This document shows, one piece after another, positions 56,558 to 64,000 of a DNA stretch of 64,000 bases. The translations under genes were made by a program, and so were the position numbers. The stretch covers positions 1,116,001 to 1,180,000 of the forward strand of contig NZ_CP047020.1 in NCBI RefSeq assembly GCF_009796285.1. The letters are read 5' to 3'. Within the stretch, counting starts at the first letter, position 1, and each line of letters begins with the position of its first letter. The DNA is from Streptomyces broussonetiae (GTDB lineage Bacteria > Actinomycetota > Actinomycetes > Streptomycetales > Streptomycetaceae). Below the pieces are notes generated by a model. The model searched no databases. It was not told the DNA's origin and saw nothing but the letters and a program-made list of their open reading frames with translations.

Positions 56558-58771
56558 ATGGCCCTGCGCGACACCGCGCTTCCCGAGGCCGCCGGTCCCG
56601 CGCCGGTCACGGCCGCCGCGTTGGAGACGGCCGAGCGTGGCCGGCTGCTCGGCGGCGCCCACCACGATCCGCACGCCCTGCTGGGCGCCCATCCGGTGCC
56701 GGGCGGCACCCTGTTCCGGACGCTGCGCCCCAACGCCCGCGCGGTGAGCGTCGTGGCCGACGGCACGCGCAGCCCGCTCCTGTCGGAGGGCGACGGTCTG
56801 TTCGCCGCCGTACTGCCGTACCCGCAGCCCCCGGCGTCGTACACGCTGCTGGTGACGTACGACGACACCGAGCAGGAGGTGCACGACCCGTACCGCTTCC
56901 TGCCCGCCGTCGGTGAGCTGGATCTGCATCTGATCCGGGAGGGCCGGCACGAGCAGCTGTGGCAGGCGCTCGGCGCGGAGCCGATGACCCACCAGGGTGT
57001 GGCCGGGACCCGCTTCTCGGTGTGGGCGCCCAACGCCCAAGGGGTGCGGGTGGCCGGGGACTTCACGTACTGGGACGGGACGCAGTACCCGATGCGTTCG
57101 CTCGGCGCGTCCGGGGTGTGGGAACTGTTCCTGCCCGGGATCGGCGAGGGCGCCCGGTACAAGTTCGAGATCACCTCCCGGCACGGCCACCGGTTCCTCA
57201 AGGCCGACCCGATGGCGCGGCGCACCGAGGTGCCGCCGGACACCGCGTCCGTCGTCACGGCGTCGCGCTACAAGTGGCGCGACGCGAAGTGGATGGCGCA
57301 CAGGGGCGACACGCCCGTGCACCAGGCTCCGTTCTCGGTCTACGAGGTCCATCTGCCCTCCTGGCGACCAGGATTGACATACCGCCAGCTGGCTTCCGAA
57401 CTACCCGCTTATGTCGCGGAGTTGGGCTTCACACACGTGGAGCTGATGCCGGTCGCCGGGCATCCCTTCAGCGGGTCCTGGGGGTACCAGGTCACCTCCT
57501 ACTACGCCCCGACGCCCCGCCTCGGCTCGCCGGACGATTTCAAGTACCTGGTGGACGCGCTGCACCGGGCCGGCATCGGCGTGATCATGGACTGGGTGCC
57601 GGCGCACTTCCCCAAGGACGACTGGGCGCTGGCCCGCTTCGACGGGGAGCCGCTGTACGAGCCCGGGGACTGGCGGCGGGCCGAGCATCCGGACTGGGGG
57701 ACGTACGAGTTCGACTTCGGGCGCACCGAGGTGCGCAACTTCCTCGTCGCCAACGCGGTGTACTGGTGCCAGGAGTTCCACATCGACGGGCTGCGGGTGG
57801 ACGCGGTCGCCTCGATGCTCTATCTCGACTACTCACGGGACTCCGGGCAGTGGGAGCCGAACGCCTTCGGCGGGCGGGAGGACCTGGACGCGGTCGCCTT
57901 CCTCCAGGAGATGAACGCCACCGTCTACCGGCGCTGCCCGGGCGTGGTGACCATCGCGGAGGAGTCCACCGCCTGGGACGGGGTGACCCGGCCGACCGAC
58001 AGCGGCGGGCTCGGCTTCGGGCTCAAGTGGAACATGGGCTGGATGCACGACTCGCTGGAGTACGTGCAGAAGGAACCGGTGCACCGCAAGTACCACCACA
58101 ACGAGATGACCTTCTCGATGGTGTACGCCTACAGCGAGAACTACGTCCTGCCGATCTCGCACGACGAAGTGGTGCACGGCAAGCAGGCGCTGGTGTCGAA
58201 GATGCCGGGCGACTGGTGGCAGCGGCGCGCCAACCACCGCGCCTACCTCGGCTTCATGTGGGCCCATCCGGGCAAACAGCTGTTGTTCATGGGGCAGGAG
58301 TTCGCACAGGGGGCCGAGTGGTCCGAGCCGCACGGCCCCGAGTGGTGGCTGCTGGGCGACGACTACCACTCCGCGGGTGACCACCGGGGCGTGCGGGATC
58401 TCGTACGGGACCTGAACGTCACATACCGGGCGACGCCGGCCCTGTGGCAGCGGGACACCGATCCGGGCGGTTTCCGGTGGGTGCTGTGTGACGCGGCGGA
58501 CGACAACGTATTCGCGTTTCTCCGGTTCGACGCCGAGGGGTCCGCCCTGCTCGCGGTCTCGCACTTCTCCCCCGTCGTCCGCCGCGACTACCGCCTGTGG
58601 GTTCCGGATGCCTTCCCCGCCTGGCAGGAGACACTGAACACGGACGACACGCGCTATGGCGGAAGCGGTGCCGGTGCCGGGGAGCCCGGGGCGCTGCTCG
58701 TGCCGAAGGACGGGTGTCTGCGGCTCACGCTGCCGCCGCTCGCCACTGTCTGGTTGACGCCCGTGCGCTGA
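56558..58771 (+). CDS. glgB: 1,4-alpha-glucan branching enzyme
   Basis: A 737-residue GH13_9 enzyme that creates alpha-1,6 branches in the glucan made by GlgE. Two N-terminal CBM48-like modules (about 25-125 and 140-235) precede the barrel. [17 protein letters not shown] holds the nucleophile Asp near 413, VTIAEEST the acid/base Glu near 466 and [10 protein letters not shown] the third acid near 533. It is the last gene of the glgE-treS-pep2-glgB operon. Confidence 0.95.
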   Translation: MALRDTALPEAAGPAPVTAAALETAERGRLLGGAHHDPHALLGAHPVPGGTLFRTLRPNARAVSVVADGTRSPLLSEGDGLFAAVLPYPQPPASYTLLVTYDDTEQEVHDPYRFLPAVGELDLHLIREGRHEQLWQALGAEPMTHQGVAGTRFSVWAPNAQGVRVAGDFTYWDGTQYPMRSLGASGVWELFLPGIGEGARYKFEITSRHGHRFLKADPMARRTEVPPDTASVVTASRYKWRDAKWMAHRGDTPVHQAPFSVYEVHLPSWRPGLTYRQLASELPAYVAELGFTHVELMPVAGHPFSGSWGYQVTSYYAPTPRLGSPDDFKYLVDALHRAGIGVIMDWVPAHFPKDDWALARFDGEPLYEPGDWRRAEHPDWGTYEFDFGRTEVRNFLVANAVYWCQEFHIDGLRVDAVASMLYLDYSRDSGQWEPNAFGGREDLDAVAFLQEMNATVYRRCPGVVTIAEESTAWDGVTRPTDSGGLGFGLKWNMGWMHDSLEYVQKEPVHRKYHHNEMTFSMVYAYSENYVLPISHDEVVHGKQALVSKMPGDWWQRRANHRAYLGFMWAHPGKQLLFMGQEFAQGAEWSEPHGPEWWLLGDDYHSAGDHRGVRDLVRDLNVTYRATPALWQRDTDPGGFRWVLCDAADDNVFAFLRFDAEGSALLAVSHFSPVVRRDYRLWVPDAFPAWQETLNTDDTRYGGSGAGAGEPGALLVPKDGCLRLTLPPLATVWLTPVR

Positions 58772-58862
58772 GCGCGCAGGTGTCGGCCGACGCCCGGGGG
58801 GCAGTCAGGGTCGTACGGACTTTCGTCTGCCCCCCGCGGTCTGAACAGAAGGGCGGCCCCAC

Positions 58863-59951
58863 GTGCGCACTGTCGGTGTGGAGGAGGAACTCCTGCTGGT
58901 CGACCCGGACACCGGTGAGCCGAAGGCGCTGTCGGCCGCCGTCCTCACCCGGGCCGTCCATGACGATCCCGGGCAGGAGGTGTTCCAGGCGGAGCTGTTC
59001 GGGCAGATGCTGGAGGTGGCCACGCATCCGCACACGGGCATGGCGGAGCTGGGCGCCGAGATCGTGCGCTCCCGCAAGGAGGCGGCCCGGCTCGCCGGCG
59101 AGGCGGGTGGCGCGGTCGCCGCGCTGGCCACCTGCCCGCTGCCGGTCACCGGCTCGCTCACCCAGCAGGAGCGCTACCGCTGGATGGCCGGGCAGTTCGG
59201 CATCGGCACCCAGGACCAGCTGGTCTGTGGCTGTCATGCCCATGTGTCCGTGGCGTCCGACGAGGAGGGCGTCGCCGTTTTGGACCGGATGCGGCCATGG
59301 CTTCCGGTGCTCCGCGCGCTCAGCGCCAACTCACCGTTCTGGCAGGGCCGGGACACCGGCTACGCCAGTTTCCGCAGCCGGTTGTGGGCCCGCTGTCCGT
59401 CGGCGGGGCCGACCGAGCTGTTCGGCTCGGCGGGGCGCTACCACGAGCAGGTGAGCCGCATGCTGGCCAGCGGGGCCGTCCTCGACAAGGGGATGGTCTA
59501 CTTCGATGCGCGGCTGTCCGCGAAGTACCCGACGGTGGAGATCCGCGTGGCGGACGTCTGTCTGCGCGCGGAGACCACGGTCCTCGTCGCCGCGCTCGCC
59601 CGGGCCCTGGTGGAGACGGCCGCCCGCGACTGGCGGGCGGGCCGGCCGGCGGCCGGCCACAGCGTGAGCCTGCTCCGGCTGGCCGCCTGGCACGCCGCCC
59701 GCTTCGGCCTGAACGGAGATCTGCTGGACCCCGCGACGATGCGGCCCCGCCCCGCGCCCGAGGTGGCGCGCGCGCTGCTGGAGCACACCCGGGAGGCGCT
59801 CGCGGACAGCGGCGACGCGGCTCTGGCCGAGGAGGCCCTGGCCGCTCTGCTGCGCCGGGGCACCGGCGCGCGCGAGCAGCTCGGGATGCTGGACCGCACC
59901 GGCAGCCTGCGGGAGGTCGTCACCGAGTGCGTACGCCGCACCCAGGGCTGA
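58863..59951 (+). CDS. Carboxylate-amine ligase (YbdK/GCS2 family)
   Basis: A 362-residue glutamate-cysteine ligase 2-type enzyme. TVGVEEELLLVDPDTGEP is the family signature, and the metal-binding GCHAHVSV and the PTVEIRVADVC segment follow. GCS2 proteins join glutamate to an amine or cysteine with ATP. In actinobacteria EgtA-type enzymes make gamma-glutamylcysteine for ergothioneine, but this shorter YbdK form usually has weak or unknown activity. GTG start. Confidence 0.87.
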   Translation: MRTVGVEEELLLVDPDTGEPKALSAAVLTRAVHDDPGQEVFQAELFGQMLEVATHPHTGMAELGAEIVRSRKEAARLAGEAGGAVAALATCPLPVTGSLTQQERYRWMAGQFGIGTQDQLVCGCHAHVSVASDEEGVAVLDRMRPWLPVLRALSANSPFWQGRDTGYASFRSRLWARCPSAGPTELFGSAGRYHEQVSRMLASGAVLDKGMVYFDARLSAKYPTVEIRVADVCLRAETTVLVAALARALVETAARDWRAGRPAAGHSVSLLRLAAWHAARFGLNGDLLDPATMRPRPAPEVARALLEHTREALADSGDAALAEEALAALLRRGTGAREQLGMLDRTGSLREVVTECVRRTQG

Positions 59952-60125
59952 GTGCTCCGGCGGCGGATCGGAACATACAGCGGCCGAAAGAGACACGGCC
60001 GGGTCATCGGACGATCACGACTTCTCCGTTCCCTGCACCGGAGGGGCTCACCTCGGCTACATTCGAGCACCGCCGACCACAGAGCCGATCGGCGGTGTGA
60101 CCCTCCGTACAGCCAGGAGCAGCGC

Positions 60126-62023
60126 ATGCGCGATGTCGCCCTCGCTCCCACCGTTGTCCCGCCGCTCACCGGCGGCCTCGCCGACAGCCTCTTCGACACG
60201 GCGGAACGCACCCCCGCCCTGCCGCTGCTCGCGTTCCGCGTGGACCCTTCGGCCTCCCGGTGGCAGGAGGTGACGGCGGTCGAGCTGCGGGACGAGGTGG
60301 TCGACCTGGCCAAGGGGCTGGTGGCCGCCGGGATCTCGCCCGGGCACCGAGTGGCCCTGATGGCCCGCACCCGCTACGAGTGGACCGTCTTCAGCCATGC
60401 GCTGTGGGCGGTGGGCGCGGAGCTGGTACCGGTCCATCCGTGCTCCTCGCGCGACCAGGTCGAGTGGATCCTGCGGGATGCCGGATGCGTGGCCGTGGTC
60501 GTGGAGGACGAGCAGGGTGTCATGACCGTCGGCACGGTGTGCGCCCGGCTGCCCCGGCTGCGCCATGTCTGGCAGCTGGACGCGGGCGCGCTGCCCGAAC
60601 TCGTCGAGCGGGGCGCCGACGTGCCGTACACCACCGTTGAGTCGCTGCGCCGGATCGTGCTGCCCGACGCCACCGCGGCCGTCGTCTACACCTCCGGTGC
60701 CTCCGGCCACCCCCAGGGCTGCGCGCTGAGCCACCGTTCCCTCGCCTACCCCTGCGACACCCTGCTGGCGGGCTGGGCGCACGTGGCGGCCCCCGCGGGC
60801 GAGCAGCCGTCCGTGCTGGCCTTCCTGCCGTTCTCCCATGTGTACGGCATCATGATCATGCTCATGTGTGTCCGCGGCGGGGTCCTGATGGCGCACGAGC
60901 CGGAGGTGTCCGAGGCGGCTCTGGCGTCGGCGCTCGCCACGTTCCGGCCGACGTATCTGTACGGCGTGCCGTCGGTGTTCGAGAAGCTGTACAAGAACTT
61001 CCTGCGTACGGCCGGACAGGCGGGCCGGGGCGCCCTGTTCGAGCGGGCCGCGCAGACCGCGCGGGACTTCGCCCTGGCCGAGGAGCGCCGCCGGCTGGGC
61101 GCCGGTCAGGGTCCCGGGCTCGAGCTGCGGCTGCAGCACGCCGTGTACGAACGGACGGTGTACCGCAGGCTGCGTGCGGTGCTCGGCGGCCGGTGGTGCG
61201 CGGCACCTCCGGCGGCTCCTCGCTCAGCCGCGAACTGACCCTGTTCTACGAGGGCATCGGCATCGTCGTCAACGACGGATACGGGCTCACCGAGTCCTCC
61301 GGCGGGATCACCATGCAGCCGCTCGGCCGGGAGAAGTCCGGGACCGTGGGCCGACCGCTGCCCGGCACGGACGTCCAGGTGACCGACGACGGGGAGATCC
61401 TGGTGCGCGGCCCGTCGGTGTTCCAGGGCTATGTCGGCGACGAGGCGGCGACGCGGGCCGCGCTGCGCGGCGGCTGGCTGGCCACCGGGGACATCGGACG
61501 GCTGGACTCCGAGGGGTATCTGACGATCACGGGGCGCAAGAAGGACATCATCGTCACCAGCGGTGGCAAGAGCGTCGCCCCGGCCCCGCTGGAGCAGCGA
61601 CTGCGTATGCACCCGCTGGTCCACCAGGCCGTCGTGCTCGGCGACGACCGGCCCTGCGTCGGTGCGCTGATCACCCTGGACCCGGAGTTCCTCGCGCACT
61701 GGCGGGCCGCACTGGCGCTGCCGGGCAGCAGCCCGGGCCGGGAGAACCGCGAGGAGAACGCGCTGCGGGAGGAGATCGCGCGGGCGGTGGCCTCCGCCAA
61801 CAGTGCCGTCTCGCGCGCGGAGTCCATCCGGGTCCACCGGGTCCTGCCCGAGCCGTTCGCCGCGGACAACGGCCTGCTGACGCCGTCGATGAAGCTGCGC
61901 AGGGACGCGATCGTGCACCACTACGCCGCCGAGATCGAGGCGATGTACCAGGCGCGTTCGGCGGCCGGCCGGGGTGTGCAGGAGGTGGCGGACTGGGACG
62001 AGCCGGACGACGTCTTCCGCTGA
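60126..62023 (+). pseudogene. Long-chain acyl-CoA synthetase, frameshifted
   Basis: AMP-binding enzyme split between two frames. The first part runs from ATG 60126 (MRDVALAPTVVPPLTGGLAD) to about LRAVLGGR near 61190; the second continues in another frame from SGGSSLSRELTLFYEGIGI to the stop at 62023 (YLTITGRKKDIIVTSGGKS). A single-base change near 61190-61200 would restore about 632 residues. The ATP-binding loop reads YTSGASGHPQGCALSHRS; the usual Lys of TTGxPKG is Gln. Either an authentic decaying gene or a sequencing error; the altered loop favours loss of activity. Confidence 0.8.
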
Positions 62024-62244
62024 GCGGACACGGCCACAGCGGCCTCGACACGTGTACGACGTTTATCCGTGCGACAACCGGTCACTGTGCTCTGCGTGGG
62101 TGCATGCTGGTGCCCACGCGTTCGTCTGCCTGCCGCAACCCAGCTGGCGGACCGGCTCGGGGCACGGTGGGATCGAAGCCGGTGCGCAGCGGCCCAGGGC
62201 ACGCGAACGGCGTCGAGTCGGACCGCCTGGAGCCGCAGAAAGGG

Positions 62245-63627
62245 ATGAACACCGTGACACGACCCAAGGTCCTGGTGGTTGGCGCAGGCTTCGCCGGAGT
62301 CGAGTGCGTCCGCCGCCTGGAGCGGAAGCTCGGCCCCGACGAGGCGGACGTCACCCTGGTGACGCCGTACTCCTACCAGCTCTATCTGCCGCTGTTGCCC
62401 CAGGTCGCCTCGGGCGTGCTCACCCCGCAGTCGATCGCCGTCAGCCTGCGCCGCAGCAAGAAGTACCGCACCCGGATCCTGCCGGGCGCCGCGGTCGGCG
62501 TGGACCTGAAGGCCAAGGTGTGCGTGGTGCGCACCATCACCGACAAGCTCGTCAACGAGCCGTACGACTACATCGTGCTGGCCCCGGGCAGCGTGACCCG
62601 CACCTTCGACATCCCGGGGCTGCTCGACCACGCCTTCGGGATGAAGACCCTCGCCGAGGCCGCCTACATCCGCGACCACGTCATCACCCAGCTCGACCTC
62701 TCCGACGCCAGCGACGATCCGGCCGAGAAGGCCGCGCGGCTGCAGTTCGTGGTGGTCGGCGGCGGCTACGCGGGCACCGAGACCACTGCCTGTCTGCAAC
62801 GGCTCACGCACGCGGCCGTGCAGCGCTATCCGCGTCTCGACCCCGGCCTGATCAAATGGCATCTGATCGACATCGCGCCGCGGCTCATGCCCGAGCTGGG
62901 CGAGAAACTCGGCCGCAGCGCGCAGGAGATCCTGCGCCGGCGCGGGGTCGACGTGTCGCTGGGGGTGTCGATCGACAAGGCCGGTGCGCAGGAGGTCACC
63001 TTCACCGACGGCCGGGTGGTGCCGACGCACACGCTGATCTGGACGGCCGGTGTGGCCGCGAGCCCGCTGATCGGCACGCTCGGCGCGGAGACGGTCCGCG
63101 GGCGGCTGGCGGTCACCGCGGAGATGACGGTGCCCGGGCACGACGGTGTGTTCGCGCTCGGGGACGCGGCCGCCGTGCCCGACCTGGCCAAGGACGAGAA
63201 GGGCGCGATCTGCCCGCCCACCGCGCAGCACTCCATGCGGCAGGGCAAGAAGGTCGCCGACAACGTCATCGCGACCCTGCGGGGCGAGCCCCTGATGCCG
63301 TACGTGCACAAGGATCTCGGGCTCGTCGTCGACCTCGGCGGCAGGGACGCCGTGTCCAAGCCGCTCGGCATCGAGCTGCGCGGACTGCCCGCCCAGGCGG
63401 TGGCCCGCGGTTACCACTGGTCGGCGCTGCGCACCAATGTGGCCAAGACCCGCGTGATGACCAACTGGCTGCTGAACGCGGTCGCCGGCGACGACTTCGT
63501 CCGCACCGGCTTCCAGGCCCGCAGGCCCGCCAGGCTGAAGGACTTCGAGCACTCGGACTCGTACCTGACACCGGAGCAGGTGCGGGCCCAGGTGGAGGGC
63601 GGGGCCGGCAAGACCGGGAAGGGGTGA
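62245..63627 (+). CDS. NAD(P)/FAD-dependent oxidoreductase (NDH-2-like)
   Basis: A 460-residue flavoprotein. VLVVGAGFAGVECVRRL at the start binds FAD and VVVGGGYAGTETTACL near residue 168 binds NAD(H). FALGDAAAVPD is the C-terminal FAD motif. This matches type II NADH:quinone oxidoreductases, which pass electrons to menaquinone without pumping protons. There are no transmembrane helices; the C-terminal amphipathic part could bind the membrane. The ATG at 62245 follows AGAAAGGG. Confidence 0.87.
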   Translation: MNTVTRPKVLVVGAGFAGVECVRRLERKLGPDEADVTLVTPYSYQLYLPLLPQVASGVLTPQSIAVSLRRSKKYRTRILPGAAVGVDLKAKVCVVRTITDKLVNEPYDYIVLAPGSVTRTFDIPGLLDHAFGMKTLAEAAYIRDHVITQLDLSDASDDPAEKAARLQFVVVGGGYAGTETTACLQRLTHAAVQRYPRLDPGLIKWHLIDIAPRLMPELGEKLGRSAQEILRRRGVDVSLGVSIDKAGAQEVTFTDGRVVPTHTLIWTAGVAASPLIGTLGAETVRGRLAVTAEMTVPGHDGVFALGDAAAVPDLAKDEKGAICPPTAQHSMRQGKKVADNVIATLRGEPLMPYVHKDLGLVVDLGGRDAVSKPLGIELRGLPAQAVARGYHWSALRTNVAKTRVMTNWLLNAVAGDDFVRTGFQARRPARLKDFEHSDSYLTPEQVRAQVEGGAGKTGKG

Positions 63628-63642
63628 GGGCCCGGCGCCTCC

Positions 63643-63676
63643 AGGGGGCACGGGGAACTGCGCGACCAGCCGAGAC
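63643..63676 (+). repeat. Streptomycete interspersed repeat
   Basis: The string GGGGAACTGCGCGACCAGCC is familiar to me as a short repeated sequence scattered through intergenic regions of streptomycete genomes, often just after genes. Here it begins 16 bases after the NDH-2 stop. Its role is unknown. Confidence 0.6.
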
Positions 63677-63788
63677 GATTGCCGCAGACGTACGACGGCG
63701 CATGACCCCGACCGAGGGCAACAAGGTCGCGCACTCGTGCGATGCTGGGACGTAGATCGATTTCTGGTACGGGAGAGAGCGCGGCGGC

Positions 63789-64000
63789 GTGAGGGCAGCG
63801 GGACGGTCGGGTCGGGTACGGATGCGGGACCGGCTCGCGGCATCGGATCCCGGGCTGCTGCGGCTGACCGCGGGGCTGCGCACGGTCGTCGCGATCGCCC
63901 TCACCCTCGCCGTCCTGGCCGCCCTGCGGGTGCCGGTGCCGCATCTGGTCGCCGGTGCCATGGCGGCGATGGTGTCGACCTTCGCCATCCGGGAGAAGCA
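63789..64000 (+). CDS. FUSC-family transporter, N-terminal part
   Basis: Start of a membrane protein cut by the window end (70 residues seen). An Arg-rich N-terminus is followed by LLRLTAGLRTVVAIALTLAV and VPHLVAGAMAAMVSTFAIRE, the first helices typical of aromatic-acid exporter/fusaric-acid-resistance proteins. GTG 63789 has a GGGAGAG site; ATG 63822 is possible. Confidence 0.65.
   Translation, partial: MRAAGRSGRVRMRDRLAASDPGLLRLTAGLRTVVAIALTLAVLAALRVPVPHLVAGAMAAMVSTFAIREK

Overview
The window is chromosomal DNA from a streptomycete-like actinobacterium. GC content is very high, coding third positions are almost all G or C, GTG starts are common, and the gene set is typical of the group: SpoIIE-type phosphatases, a SARP regulator, XRE/DUF2690, DUF5133, a GlgE maltosyltransferase cluster, GH64 and M4 exoenzymes. 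No rRNA, tRNA or CRISPR array was seen. The species cannot be named from this window.

Layout. 0-9.2 kb: the end of an ATP-grasp peptide maturase, a Gfo/Idh oxidoreductase, a membrane PP2C phosphatase, two small unknown proteins, a PucR-type regulator, a YciO/Sua5 protein, a dienelactone hydrolase and a secreted GH64 glucanase behind a LacI-type palindrome. 9.2-14.8 kb: a secreted M4 metalloprotease, then two adjacent but different IS110-family elements, each with a long structured leader that could be a bridge RNA. 14.9-18.8 kb: an SDR, a DUF1905 protein, a metallophosphoesterase and a luciferase-like oxidoreductase.

18.8-30.7 kb is the most unusual part. A minus-strand group encodes a PASTA membrane protein, two giant proteins of unknown family (1092 and 1573 residues) and a GH24-like lysozyme with a peptidoglycan-binding tail. 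A SARP regulator is divergent, and a peptidoglycan-binding transglycosylase-like protein follows it. The soluble products lack recognisable signal peptides although at least three carry peptidoglycan-binding or lytic domains. I propose this as a candidate undescribed cell-wall-directed system; no delivery machinery is encoded in the window.

30.7-48 kb: XRE regulator/aldo-keto reductase pair, multi-domain SpoIIE phosphatase, peroxiredoxin, MarR, a small monooxygenase-like protein, a His-rich SH3 secreted protein, a DUF2690 membrane regulator, an MFS remnant, TetR/MFS pump with a perfect operator, an ATP-dependent DNA ligase, a hydroxymethylbilane synthase, a MarR-ABC drug-efflux operon and a VOC protein.

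48-58.8 kb is a glycogen/trehalose block: GlgX with a coupled RsbW-like ATPase on one strand, and DUF5133, GlgE, TreS, maltokinase and GlgB on the other. Trehalose is turned into maltose (TreS), phosphorylated (maltokinase), polymerised (GlgE), branched (GlgB) and debranched (GlgX). The window ends with a carboxylate-amine ligase, a frameshifted acyl-CoA synthetase, a type II NADH dehydrogenase-like protein and the start of a FUSC-type transporter.
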